DNA from: G965197715 sp965247615
Lineage (GTDB): Bacteria > Chloroflexota > Dehalococcoidia > Lucifugimonadales > UBA1127
Assembly: GCA_965247615.1 (NCBI GenBank)
Contig: OZ252022.1
Coordinates: 1,488,001 to 1,552,000, forward strand
Reading direction: 5' to 3'
Length of the DNA stretch: 64,000 nucleotides
In this document: positions 24,669 through 33,181 of the stretch, one piece after another
Numbering within the stretch: the first letter of the stretch is position 1
How the letters are laid out: every line of letters begins with the position of its first letter
Made by a program: the position numbers and the translations under genes
The notes under the pieces: model-generated
What the model was told of the DNA's origin: nothing
Database searches by the model: none
What the model saw: the letters and a program-made list of their open reading frames with translations, nothing else

Positions 24669-25240
24669 GGAGCGGTGCGCTCGTCTCCCTCTGCGGATAG
24701 GTCCGTGGCCCCTCGGATTCTCCCGTTCCCCCCTGCCCCCGAAGCCCCTCTCCCCGCTGATTCCTCTGCTTTGACTACGACGACCGGGACCCCTACGCGC
24801 CTGGCCACCCGCTCCGCGCGCGGCGTCGAGAGCAGGCGGCCAAGCCTGCTGCGCTCACAGCCGGCGACTGCGACTAGGTCTACCGCCTCCCTCCTGGCAC
24901 ACGCCCCAATCTCATGCTCTTCGGCGCCGGGGTGAATGAGGCAGACCTCCCAACGCGCCGCGACCCCGCGGGATCGCAGGCTCTGCCCAAGGACCTCCGC
25001 ATGCTTGACCGCGAGCTCCACCTCTGCCCGCACAATCTCCTCCATGAGGTCGAAGCGATGGAGATCAATGTCCTCTCGCATCTCTGCGGTCTCAAGCAGT
25101 ACCGGGAGTGACAGTGGCAACGGCACCGTGTAGAGCACGTAGACCTCGGCCCCCAGACTAGCGGCCAGAGCCTCTGCGTGTGGAAGGACAGCCGATGCCG
25201 GTGCGCTCTTGCTGACGGGGACCAGAATGCGTCTGTACAT
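24635..25240 (-). CDS. Universal stress protein (UspA family)
   Basis: 201 residues. A Rossmann-like UspA fold is shown by RRILVPVSKSAPASAVLPHA at the N-terminus, VDLVAVAGCERSRLGRLLSTPRAERVARRV near the end and VPVVVVKAEE as the last strand. Glycines of the ATP-binding G-2x-G-9x-G(S/T) motif are largely replaced (AGCERSRLGRLLSTPRAE), so it may not bind ATP. The last 35 residues, encoded partly by repeat A, are Gly/Arg-rich and unlike the family, so the C-terminus was probably extended by the repeat. It diverges from the ABC importer operon across an AT-rich control region. Confidence 0.82.
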   Translation of the reverse strand: MYRRILVPVSKSAPASAVLPHAEALAASLGAEVYVLYTVPLPLSLPVLLETAEMREDIDLHRFDLMEEIVRAEVELAVKHAEVLGQSLRSRGVAARWEVCLIHPGAEEHEIGACARREAVDLVAVAGCERSRLGRLLSTPRAERVARRVGVPVVVVKAEESAGRGASGAGGNGRIRGATDLSAEGDERTAPPRPFGPTDSP

Positions 25241-25343
25241 AGACCCTCCTTGGGTTACCCCTGTGTCTCAATGTCCCTGTCGGTTTTGGCGGTCCGCAGT
25301 CCGTCCGTCCAGCCCGCCCAGGAACGGAAGTAACTATAACATT

Positions 25344-25356
25344 ACTATATTAGTAT
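25344..25356. promoter_or_regulatory. AT-rich palindromic operator candidate
   Basis: TACTATATTAGTA is a perfect 13-bp inverted repeat around TAT in a 100-bp AT-rich island, in otherwise GC-rich DNA, between divergent uspA and the iron-type importer. A metal-responsive repressor would fit the context, but the sequence is not a recognisable Fur box. Confidence 0.45.
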
Positions 25357-25403
25357 GTATAGACTATGTATGTACTGTGTAAGAGATTCAATTAACTAGT
25401 GTG

Positions 25404-25432
25404 TTGACACCATGTGAAAGTTATGCTAGTCT
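25404..25432 (+). promoter_or_regulatory. Sigma-70-type promoter of the ABC importer
   Basis: TTGACA (25404-25409), 17-bp spacer, TAGTCT (25427-25432). The -35 is perfect. The transcript would carry about 98 nt before the ATG at 25537. Confidence 0.6.
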
Positions 25433-25536
25433 CTCGCCAGGACGAAGCCTCGCCAAGCAGCCCCAGAGCTCGCGACAGGCAAGGCTTGGCGTGGTCAGCC
25501 CAATATCCGGTCCAACCGGCTCGCGGAGGGAACTTC

Positions 25537-26556
25537 ATGTTGCAAAGGATTCTCATTCCCGCAATGGTCTTGGCTGTCCTGGGGCTCGTGCTGGCATTGG
25601 GAGGCGCCTGTAGCGGCGCCTCTGCGAAGGAGGGAGAGCTCACCCTCTATTCGGGGCGTAGCGAGTCCCTGGTGGACCCCATCATTCAGCAGTTCGCCCA
25701 GGCCAGTGGCATCAAGGTCTCGGTCAAGTACGCCAGCACTCCACAGCTGGCCGCCACCCTCCTCGAAGAGGGAAACAAGAGCCCGGCCGACATCTTCTTC
25801 GCCCAGGACCCCGGTGGCTTGGGTTCCGTCGAGCGAATGCTGGCCCCGCTCCCGGACCGCATCCTGGACCAGGTCCCCGTTTGGGCCCGGTCGCCTCAGG
25901 GCCGGTGGGTGGGCGTCTCCGGACGGGCGCGAGTCGTCGTGTACAACACCGAGCGCCTCACCGAGGCCGATCTCCCCGACGACATCTTTGAGTTCACCGA
26001 CCCCAAGTGGAAGGGGCGCATCGGCTGGGCGCCAACCAACGCATCCTTCCAGACCATGGTTACCGCCATGCGCTCGGTCTGGGGTGAAGAGAGGACCCGC
26101 CAGTGGCTCGAAGGCATCCTCGCCAACGAGCCCAGGGCCTACCCAAAGAACACACCCATCGTGGCGGCCGTTGGCGCCGGTGAGGTCGATGTCGGCCTCC
26201 CCAACCACTACTATCTCTACCGCTTCCTGGCCGAGGAGGGCGAGTCCTTCCCCGCCCGGAACTACCACCCCCGCGCCGGTGGGCCCGGGTCCCTGGTCAT
26301 GGTCGCCGGGGCCGGCATTCTGGAGACCTCCGGCAACAGGGAGGCCGCCGAGCGCTTCCTGGAGTTCATGCTCTCCCAGGCGGGACAGCAGTACTTCGCC
26401 TCTCAGACCTACGAATACCCCCTCGTGGAGGGCGTCAAGACCCACAGAGAGCTGCTCCCTCTGAATGAGATCAACCGTCCCGATATCGATGTGGGCGCGC
26501 TCAGCGACCTGCAGGGCACCCAGGGACTTCTTGAGCGCGTTGGAGCGGTCTCCTAG
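25537..26556 (+). CDS. Iron(III)-type ABC transporter substrate-binding lipoprotein
   Basis: 339 residues; ATG 25537 is chosen because GGAGGG precedes it and a signal peptide starts there (ILIPAMVLAVLGLVLALGGAC, lipobox ending in Cys). The mature part follows the FbpA/FutA pattern: LTLYSGRSESLVDPIIQQFAQ, KSPADIFFAQDPGGLG, WVGVSGRARVVVYNTERL, FTDPKWKGRIGWAPTNASFQ and GQQYFASQTYEYPLVEGV. The YEYP pair near the end corresponds to the Tyr residues that bind Fe(3+) in this family. First gene of a three-gene importer (binding protein, permease, ATPase). Metal specificity is inferred. Confidence 0.9.
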   Translation: MLQRILIPAMVLAVLGLVLALGGACSGASAKEGELTLYSGRSESLVDPIIQQFAQASGIKVSVKYASTPQLAATLLEEGNKSPADIFFAQDPGGLGSVERMLAPLPDRILDQVPVWARSPQGRWVGVSGRARVVVYNTERLTEADLPDDIFEFTDPKWKGRIGWAPTNASFQTMVTAMRSVWGEERTRQWLEGILANEPRAYPKNTPIVAAVGAGEVDVGLPNHYYLYRFLAEEGESFPARNYHPRAGGPGSLVMVAGAGILETSGNREAAERFLEFMLSQAGQQYFASQTYEYPLVEGVKTHRELLPLNEINRPDIDVGALSDLQGTQGLLERVGAVS

Positions 26557-26599
26557 CAGCGCCCAACCTCAAGCTTAAGAGGGCAGTAGTCCGGTAACC

Positions 26600-28231
26600 A
26601 TGGCAGTTGAGCCCAGCGTCGCCGGAGTCTCGGAGGAGGCAAGGGGCCGTGGCTTGAGCACGCTCAAGTCGGGGCCCCCGGCCATCCTGTGGGTTCCGGC
26701 GGGGGTCGTCGCCCTAGCCATGGCCCTCCCTCTGGTCTACCTCCTCGTCCGCTCCCTGGGCGCAGAGGGCGAGGTCTGGGGCCTCCTCTTCCGTGTCCGT
26801 ACGCTCCAGGTCCTCCTTCGCTCCGTTGCCCTGGTCCTCGCCGTGTCTGTTGCATGCGTCGCCATCGCCGTCCCCTTGGCGTGGCTCACCGTTCGTACGG
26901 ACCTCCCTTTTCGCCGCGTATGGTCTATCCTGACCTTCCTCCCACTGGTGATACCCAGCTACGTCGGCGCCTTCCTCGTCGTGGTTGCCCTGGGCCCCAG
27001 GGGAATGCTCCAGGGGTGGCTCGAGCCCTTGGGCGTCCAGCGGCTTCCGGACATCTACGGCTTTCCCGGCGCCGCCCTGTCTCTCACCCTCCTCAGCTAC
27101 CCCTATGTCCTCCTGACCGTGCGCGCCGCCCTCGGGCGACTGGACCCCGCTCTGGCGGAGGCCGCACGGGGGATGGGCAGCAGCACCTGGAAAATCTTCC
27201 GCCGCGTCGACCTCCCCCTGCTTCGCCCGTCCATCGCCGCCGGCGCCCTCCTCGTGGCCCTCTACACCCTCAGCGACTTCGGCGCCGTCTCCCTCCTCGA
27301 CTACGAGACCTTTACCTGGGCTATCTACCTCCGCTACGAGTCCTTCAACCGCGCCCTGGCCGCTATTCTGTCCCTCGTCCTCGCCCTCGTCGCCACGGGA
27401 ATCCTGCTCGGAGAGGGCGCAAGCCGCGGCAGGGCCCGCTACTACCGGACCGGCAGCGGCAGCATCAGGACCATGCCCCCAGTGCGGCTCGGACGCTGGC
27501 GTTGGCCAGCTCTCTCCTTCTGTGGCCTTGTGGTGCTCCTGGCCCTGGTGCTCCCCCTCTCCATCCTGTTCTACTGGGTCGCGCGCGGCGTCGCAGCTGG
27601 CGAGCCCTTCCGCCTCGTCTGGGGTCCTGCCATGAACTCCGTGTACGTCTCAGGCATGGCAGCCGTGGCCACCGTGGCGGCCGCCCTGCCCCTGGCTATC
27701 CTGGCGGTGCGGTTCCCTGGACGCCTGACCGCGGCGCTGGAGCGCCTTTCCTACCTGGGCTTCGCCCTGCCGGGCATCGTCGTCGCCTTGGCCCTGGTCT
27801 TCTTCGGACTCAACCTTGTCTCATTCGTCTATCAGACCCTGGCCCTCCTGGTCTTCGCGTACGTCCTTCTCTTCCTTCCCGCGGCCCTGGGGGCCCTTCG
27901 CAGCAGCATGCTGCAGGTCAGCCCACGGCTGGAGGAGGCTGCCAGAAGCCTGGGCAGCGGACCGCTCCGCGTCCTGGCCGCTATCACCCTGCCCCTGGTC
28001 CGGCCTGGCATTCTCGCGGGCGGAGCCCTCGTGTTCCTCGTCACCATGAAGGAGCTGCCCGCCACCTTGATCCTGAGCCCAATCGGGTTCAAGACCCTAG
28101 CGACCTCTACCTGGGCCGCCGCCTCAGAGGCCTTCTTCGCCCAGGCCGCCACCGCCGCCATCCTCCTGGTCATCGCCTCATCCGTGGGCCTGGCCCTCTT
28201 CTTCGTCCTTCCCGACCGTCAGCGCCAGTGA
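26600..28231 (+). CDS. Iron(III)-type ABC transporter permease (two fused BPD domains)
   Basis: 543 residues with about 12 membrane helices, two binding-protein-dependent transport domains in one chain as in FbpB/SfuB/ThiP. The EAA-type loops that contact the ATPase are visible: EAARGMGSSTWKIFRRVDLPLLRPSI in the first half and EAARSLGSGPLRVLAAITLPLVRPGI in the second. LKELPATLI-like text (MKELPATLILSPIGFKTLAT) is typical of the iron permeases. It starts 43 bp after the binding-protein gene and belongs to the same operon. Confidence 0.92.
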   Translation: MAVEPSVAGVSEEARGRGLSTLKSGPPAILWVPAGVVALAMALPLVYLLVRSLGAEGEVWGLLFRVRTLQVLLRSVALVLAVSVACVAIAVPLAWLTVRTDLPFRRVWSILTFLPLVIPSYVGAFLVVVALGPRGMLQGWLEPLGVQRLPDIYGFPGAALSLTLLSYPYVLLTVRAALGRLDPALAEAARGMGSSTWKIFRRVDLPLLRPSIAAGALLVALYTLSDFGAVSLLDYETFTWAIYLRYESFNRALAAILSLVLALVATGILLGEGASRGRARYYRTGSGSIRTMPPVRLGRWRWPALSFCGLVVLLALVLPLSILFYWVARGVAAGEPFRLVWGPAMNSVYVSGMAAVATVAAALPLAILAVRFPGRLTAALERLSYLGFALPGIVVALALVFFGLNLVSFVYQTLALLVFAYVLLFLPAALGALRSSMLQVSPRLEEAARSLGSGPLRVLAAITLPLVRPGILAGGALVFLVTMKELPATLILSPIGFKTLATSTWAAASEAFFAQAATAAILLVIASSVGLALFFVLPDRQRQ

Positions 28232-28362
28232 CCACGCCGTGCGGTGGACTGCTCTGAAGATGCCCCGCTCTTGTGATAAAGTTGAGGGGTTCCGTGATAG
28301 TCTTCAAGGGTCGGCCGACCCATTTCGAAGCAGAGTCCCCTGACCATGCGTGAAGTGGAGCT

Positions 28363-29460
28363 GTGAGCGAGTCCATCGTCGAGTGCACAGGCGTCGCCAA
28401 GAGCTTCGGCGCCATCCGCGCCGTGGACGGTGTCGACTTCGCTCTGCAGGCTGGTGGCATACTCGCCCTCGTGGGGCCGAGCGGCTGCGGGAAGACCACG
28501 CTCCTGCGTCTCATCGCCGGCTTCGAGGTGCCGGACGCGGGGACTATCCGCGTCGCTGGGCGGCCCGTCGCCGACGCCAACGCGTGGGTCCCTCCCGAGG
28601 AGCGCCGAGTGGGCATCGTCTTTCAGGACTACGCCCTCTTTCCCCATATGACCGTGGCCGAAAACGTCGCCTTCGGCCTCAGGGGGTATAAGGGCGACTC
28701 TCGCAAGCAGCGCGTCATGCTGGCCTTGGAGAATGGCCGCGTCGCCAGATTGGCTGACCGTTACCCCTATCAGCTCTCCGGCGGCGAGCAGCAGCGCGTC
28801 GCCCTCACACGCACCATCGTCTCCCGCCCCCTCGCCGTCCTCTTCGACGAGCCCCTCAGCAACCTCGACCCCCACCTCCGCGGCGAAATCCGCCGTGACC
28901 TCAAGCGCTTCCTCCGATCCACCGCCATGCCCGCCATCTACGTTACCCACGACCAGCAGGACGCCTTGTTCATGGGCGATACCGTCGCCGTCATGAACCA
29001 GGGCCGCCTCGAGCAGATGGGCACCCCCCATGAGGTCTACGAGCGCCCCGCAACCCGCTTCACCGCCACCTTCCTCGGCCCTGCCACCTTCCTTGAGGCC
29101 CAAGTCACCCCACGCGGCTTCTCCACCGAGGCTGGCCTGCTCCGTCAGGACGTCAGCCCCGATCTCATAGGGCAATCCGTCGACGTACTAGTCCGGCCCG
29201 ACGACGTCGCCGTTTCCGTCGAGCCTGACGGCCAGTGCCAGGTGATGGAGTACCACTTCCAGGGCACTCACGGCGTCTCCGTCGTGCGCCTCCCCTCCGG
29301 AGCGCTGCTTCAGACCATGCAGGCGCCCAACATCGTCCTGCATGAGGGCGAGTCCGTGGCTGTTGATCTCCAGCCGGGTCACCCCCTCCGCTGCTTCCGG
29401 CCCGGGGAAGAGGCCGCCCTTCCCATTGACGCGCCTGCCCCCGAGTCCCAAACCCCATGA
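28363..29460 (+). CDS. Iron(III)-type ABC transporter ATP-binding protein
   Basis: 365 residues from GTG 28363 with TGGAG upstream. Energises the importer. Walker A is GPSGCGKTT, Q-loop VFQDYALFPHMTV, signature LSGGEQQRVALTRT, Walker B LAVLFDEPLSNLD, and the switch His is in YVTHDQQDA. A C-terminal TOBE-like region follows (VDVLVRPDDVAVSVEPDG). The length and the mild GYKGDSRKQ insertion before the signature match FbpC-type ATPases. The gap of about 130 bp after the permease has no clear promoter, so it is likely co-transcribed. Confidence 0.92.
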   Translation: MSESIVECTGVAKSFGAIRAVDGVDFALQAGGILALVGPSGCGKTTLLRLIAGFEVPDAGTIRVAGRPVADANAWVPPEERRVGIVFQDYALFPHMTVAENVAFGLRGYKGDSRKQRVMLALENGRVARLADRYPYQLSGGEQQRVALTRTIVSRPLAVLFDEPLSNLDPHLRGEIRRDLKRFLRSTAMPAIYVTHDQQDALFMGDTVAVMNQGRLEQMGTPHEVYERPATRFTATFLGPATFLEAQVTPRGFSTEAGLLRQDVSPDLIGQSVDVLVRPDDVAVSVEPDGQCQVMEYHFQGTHGVSVVRLPSGALLQTMQAPNIVLHEGESVAVDLQPGHPLRCFRPGEEAALPIDAPAPESQTP

Positions 29461-29563
29461 GATGCCGCCCACCGCCCCAAACCCGCCCCCGCATCGCGCC
29501 TGCCCAGCGGGGCGGGCCCATCCCGCAGCCCAAACCGGCGCAAAACTCAATGGAGGACGAATC

Positions 29564-30580
29564 ATGGCGGACCTGAATCTCTCCTTTGCCATATCACCCT
29601 ACGACCGCGTCGAGCCCCTCATCACCGGTGAGGTCAAGCCCCTGGGCGTCAACCTCACGTATACCGACCTCCCCGTGCCCGACATCTTCTACCGGCAGCT
29701 CAAGTTCCATCAGTTCGACCTCTCTGAAATGTCCATGTCCTCCTTCCTCAAGGCCAGGGCCCAGGGCTGGCCCTACCGCATGTTGCCCGTCTTCCACAAT
29801 CGTAACTTCTCCTACACTCGCACCCTCGTCCGCCTCGCCTCCGGCATCCGCGTCGATCACCCCGAGGACCTCAAGGGCAAGCGGGTGGGCATCGCCGACT
29901 ACCAGATGTCCGTGGCCCTCTGGACCCGCGGCATCCTGAAGCATGAGTTCGGCGTCGAGCCTCAGGACATGGTGTGGTTCCAGGAGCGGTCGGAGCGGCT
30001 CAGCCACGGCGGCGCCAGCGCCTTCACCCCGCCCCCGGGCGTCGAGTTCCACTACGCCGGCAGAGACTTCGGCTCTATGTTCCTCGACGGTGAGCTCGAC
30101 GCTGCCTTCACCTACATTGGAGAAAGCAACAGCAGCCTGGACCGTAAGAAGGCCGACCTCTCCCGCAACCCCAAGTTCAAGCTGCTCTTCCGCGACCCCC
30201 GCAAGGAGGGCGTGAGGTTCTTCAAGAAGCTCGGCTACGTCCCGCCCCACCACATCACCGTCGTCCGGGAGAGCCTGGTCAAGGAGGCCCCGTGGCTGGC
30301 CCTCAGCCTCATGGACGCCTTCCAGCAGGCTAAGCAGCTCGCCATGCGGCGCCTCAACCGCAGCCCCTTCTCCGCCTCCATGCTCCTCTTCGGGCCCCAG
30401 TGGCTCGCGGAGCAGCAGGCCGCCTTCGGCGACGACCCCTACGTCTACGGCATCAAGGCCAACGCCCAGGCCCTCGATATGGCCCAGACTTTCTCCATGG
30501 AGCAGGGCCTCTCCCCTGCCAAGCAGCCGTGGGAAGACCTCTTCCCGGAGGAGCTCCTCATCGCCGAAGAGCGCCTCTAG
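29564..30580 (+). CDS. NMT1/THI5-like binding protein (annotated elsewhere as 4,5-dihydroxyphthalate decarboxylase)
   Basis: 338 residues from ATG 29564 with TGGAGG upstream. Typical blocks are LSFAISPYDRVEPLITGEVKP, FDLSEMSMSSFLKARAQGWP, LPVFHNRNFSYTRTLVR, DLKGKRVGIADYQMSVALW and FGVEPQDMVWFQ. The family has a periplasmic-binding-protein fold; many members carry the decarboxylase name without evidence of that activity. No signal peptide or lipobox is visible, so it may be cytoplasmic or enzymatic rather than a transporter component. It lies about 100 bp after the importer ATPase, on the same strand. Confidence 0.75.
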   Translation: MADLNLSFAISPYDRVEPLITGEVKPLGVNLTYTDLPVPDIFYRQLKFHQFDLSEMSMSSFLKARAQGWPYRMLPVFHNRNFSYTRTLVRLASGIRVDHPEDLKGKRVGIADYQMSVALWTRGILKHEFGVEPQDMVWFQERSERLSHGGASAFTPPPGVEFHYAGRDFGSMFLDGELDAAFTYIGESNSSLDRKKADLSRNPKFKLLFRDPRKEGVRFFKKLGYVPPHHITVVRESLVKEAPWLALSLMDAFQQAKQLAMRRLNRSPFSASMLLFGPQWLAEQQAAFGDDPYVYGIKANAQALDMAQTFSMEQGLSPAKQPWEDLFPEELLIAEERL

Positions 30581-30905
30581 GGCCGCACGCCAACGGGCAG
30601 CGGCCAATGGGCCTCACAGCTCCAGGGTCCCGATGCCCCTGGATCCAGCGCATAGTAGGCTGTCGAATCAAATGAGCGGGGTGAGCGGTGGAGGCATTCA
30701 GGTCATCCGCGCTCCGTGGGTTCCGCTCATGGCGAAGCTGTCGAACCAGATGAACAGGGGTGAGCGGCGAAAGCAGCCTGGTCACCCGTACCCCGTGGTT
30801 CCGCTCATGGTGAGGCCGTCGAACCAAATGAGCGGCGGCGGGTTCGCTCTCCCCCCACAAGGCCGTCGCGCCAGCGACCCACGCCAAGCCGCCGCGCTAG
30901 CGGCC
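30581..30905. other. Gene-free region made largely of dispersed repeats
   Basis: 325 bp between convergent genes. Three tandem copies of repeat A occupy about 30657-30840, and the companion block GCCGTCGCGCCAGCGACC follows them. No ORF of known type and no typical terminator hairpin was found. Confidence 0.7.
30657..30840 (+). repeat. Dispersed repeat A, copies 3-5 in tandem
   Basis: Copies at about 30657-30680, 30719-30760 and 30797-30840 share GGTTCCGCTCATGG, CTGTCGAACC and AAATGAGCGG-type blocks at 60-80 bp intervals. The spacer between copies also recurs (GAGCGG followed by a run near GTCACCCG or GTCATCCG). Confidence 0.7.
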
Positions 30906-32192
30906 CTAGCTGATGAAGGGTTGGAGCTCGATGGTCTCCTGCCGGTGCGGCCCCGTGGAGATGATGCTCACCGGCCGGCCCAGCAACTCCTCGATGCGCT
31001 TGACGTAACGCTGGGCCTCGCCTGGCAGGTCCTCCCACCGCTGAAGCCCCGCCGTCGGAGCGTCCCAACCGGGGAACTCCTCGTAGACCGGCTCGCACCG
31101 CGCCAGGATGGAGGGCGTCGTCGGGAACTGCTGCGTCGTCTGCCCGTCCAGCCGGTAGTGCGTGCACACCTTCACTGGATGGAAGCCGTCCAGCACGTCC
31201 AGCCGAGTCACTATGGCGTCCGTGAGATCGTTGACGTCTGCGCTGTACCGTGCCGCCACAGAGTCATACCAGCCGCACCGGCGGGCCCGCCCCGTCGTCG
31301 TCCCGTACTCCCAGGCCCGCTCACGGATCGCCTCGGCAACCTCGCCCTCGATCTCCGTCGGCAGCGGCCCGGCGCCCACACGAGTCGTATAGGCCTTGTA
31401 CACCCCTGCCACGCCCCGGATCGCTCGCGGCCCAATTCCCAGGCCCGTGAACACCCCGCCCACTGTCGCGTTGGAGGACGTCACGTACGGGTACGTCCCG
31501 TGGTCCAGGTCCAGCAATGTGCCCTGGGCACCCTCCACAAGGATATTCTTGTTCGCCCGTAGGGCCTCTCGCAGCGTCTCGTCCACCGGCGCCACGAATG
31601 GACGCAGCAGCTCCGCCCACTCTCGGCACTGCTCCAGCGTCTCCTCCAGTGAGAATGGAGGCGCGTCGTACACTTTGGTGAAAATCGCGTTCTTCTGCTT
31701 CAGCGCCTCCTTGAGCCGGGGCAGCAGAAGATCGTGGTCCAGAAGGTCGCCCACCCGGATCCCGGAACGCGAAGTCTTGTCCGTGTAGGCGGGGCCCACG
31801 CCGCGGCCCGTCGTGCCGAGCGCGCCGTCGCCCCTGGCCTGCTCCTCCAACTGGTCCGTGGCCGTGTGGTACGGCATGATCATGTGGGCGCGATCGCTGA
31901 TCTGCAGCCGCGACACCTCCACACCCTTGGCCGTCAGACCCGCAATCTCTTCGCGAAGCGTCTCCGCGTCCACAACCACACCGTTGCCGATGACGCAGGT
32001 CACCTGCGGCCAGAAGATGCCGGAAGGGATCAGGTGAAACTTGAACTCCCCCTCATCATTGATTACCGTGTGCCCCGCGTTGCTCCCGCCGCTGTAGCGC
32101 GCGACTATCGACACGTCCTTGGCCAGGTAGTCCACTACCTTGCCCTTGCCTTCGTCTCCCCATTGTCCGCCGACGATTACATAACCCGGCAT
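30906..32192 (-). CDS. purA: Adenylosuccinate synthetase
   Basis: 428 residues from ATG 32192 (GGGACG upstream). It catalyses IMP + aspartate + GTP to adenylosuccinate, the first committed step to AMP. Key motifs: the GTP-binding GGQWGDEGKGKVVD, YSGGSNAGHTV, GTTGRGVGPAYTDK, EGAQGTLLDLDHGTYPYVTSS and TTTGRARRCGWYD. It ends in a normal TAG stop. The gene is transcribed away from the enoyl-CoA hydratase/prs/secA run, with promoters back to back in the 170-bp gap. Confidence 0.97.
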   Translation of the reverse strand: MPGYVIVGGQWGDEGKGKVVDYLAKDVSIVARYSGGSNAGHTVINDEGEFKFHLIPSGIFWPQVTCVIGNGVVVDAETLREEIAGLTAKGVEVSRLQISDRAHMIMPYHTATDQLEEQARGDGALGTTGRGVGPAYTDKTSRSGIRVGDLLDHDLLLPRLKEALKQKNAIFTKVYDAPPFSLEETLEQCREWAELLRPFVAPVDETLREALRANKNILVEGAQGTLLDLDHGTYPYVTSSNATVGGVFTGLGIGPRAIRGVAGVYKAYTTRVGAGPLPTEIEGEVAEAIRERAWEYGTTTGRARRCGWYDSVAARYSADVNDLTDAIVTRLDVLDGFHPVKVCTHYRLDGQTTQQFPTTPSILARCEPVYEEFPGWDAPTAGLQRWEDLPGEAQRYVKRIEELLGRPVSIISTGPHRQETIELQPFIS

Positions 32193-32231
32193 TTTCGTCC
32201 CTACTCTGGATGCTCTGGAACAAACCGATGC

Positions 32232-32237
32232 ATTGTA
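32232..32237 (-). promoter_or_regulatory. -10 box (TACAAT) for purA
   Basis: Read leftward, CTGCTACAAT forms an extended -10 about 40 nt before the purA start. No good -35 is visible. Confidence 0.4.
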
Positions 32238-32284
32238 GCAGATTCCCGGTGGCCAGAAAAGCAAACTTTGGCGCAGAATCTTTC

Positions 32285-32312
32285 TTGTGCCCGCCCGCCC
32301 CCATGCTATAAT
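32285..32312 (+). promoter_or_regulatory. Promoter of the ECH-prs-secA run
   Basis: A perfect TATAAT at 32307-32312 is preceded by TGC (extended -10). A weak -35, TTGTGC (32285-32290), lies 16 bp upstream. The start codon at 32363 would be about 45 nt into the transcript. Confidence 0.6.
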
Positions 32313-32362
32313 CAGCCCAGGTACTCCTGACGTCTCCCCCGCGTCCCGGACTATAGGCTGCC

Positions 32363-33181
32363 ATGACCCAAGCCTACAGCACCATACAAGTAGACAAGCG
32401 CCGCGATGACGCCATCGCCGTCGTCACCCTCGACCGCCCGGAACGCCTCAACGCCATCAGCCGCGAGATGCAGCGTGAGTTGGCCGAAGCCATTGAAGAC
32501 ATCGGCCAGGATGACGAAATGCGCGTCCTCGTTCTCACCGGCGCCGGCCGCGCCTTCTGCTCCGGCGCCGACGTCGGCCACATGGCTGGCGGAGGCGGCG
32601 CCCACGACGCAGACCAGGGCGCCGAAGGCATCCGCCGCGGCTTCCGCGGCGCCCATCGCCTCATCCTCGGCCTCCATCGCATGGAAAAACCCACCATCGC
32701 CATGATCAACGGCGTCGCCGTCGGCGCAGGCTTCGACCTCGCCTGCGCCTGCGACCTCAGGACCGGCTCGCCCAACTCTCGCTTCATGGTCGCCTTCACC
32801 CGCCTCGGCCTCTTCCCCGGCTACGGCGGCGTCTGGCTCTACGCTCGCGCCCTCGGCAGCATCCCCAAGGCCGCGGAGCTCCTCTTCACCGGCGACTGGC
32901 TAGAAGCCGAAGACGCCCGCCAACACGGCCTCCTCAATCGTCTTGTCCCCGCTGACTCCCTCCTCGATGAGACCATGGCCCTCGCGCGCCGCATTGCCCA
33001 GGGTCCGCCCATCGCCCTCCGCCTGGCCAAGATGCTCCTCTACCGGAGCCTGGAGTTCGACCTGGAGACCGCCCTCCTCATGTCCGCCACGGCGGAGACC
33101 ATTACCCTCACCTCCCAGGACCACCAGGAGGGCGTCGCAGCATTCCGTGAGAAACGCCAGCCCAACTTCAGAGGACGTTGA
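32363..33181 (+). CDS. Enoyl-CoA hydratase/isomerase family protein
   Basis: 272 residues of the crotonase fold. It probably hydrates or isomerises an acyl-CoA. VTLDRPERLNAISREMQREL, then VLTGAGRAFCSGADVGHMAGG (first oxyanion-hole block), GVAVGAGFDLACACDLR (second) and FTRLGLFPGYGGVWLYARALG are all present. The catalytic Glu pair of true hydratases is not obvious: FTRLGLFPGYGG has no Glu at the usual position, so isomerase or another crotonase activity is possible. Its TGA overlaps the prs ATG (TGATG), indicating coupled translation. Confidence 0.85.
   Translation: MTQAYSTIQVDKRRDDAIAVVTLDRPERLNAISREMQRELAEAIEDIGQDDEMRVLVLTGAGRAFCSGADVGHMAGGGGAHDADQGAEGIRRGFRGAHRLILGLHRMEKPTIAMINGVAVGAGFDLACACDLRTGSPNSRFMVAFTRLGLFPGYGGVWLYARALGSIPKAAELLFTGDWLEAEDARQHGLLNRLVPADSLLDETMALARRIAQGPPIALRLAKMLLYRSLEFDLETALLMSATAETITLTSQDHQEGVAAFREKRQPNFRGR

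Noticed and set aside
26689..28257. 522-codon ORF inside the permease gene
   Set aside because: A +1 frame shadow of the permease, Pro/Arg-rich, with no family motifs.
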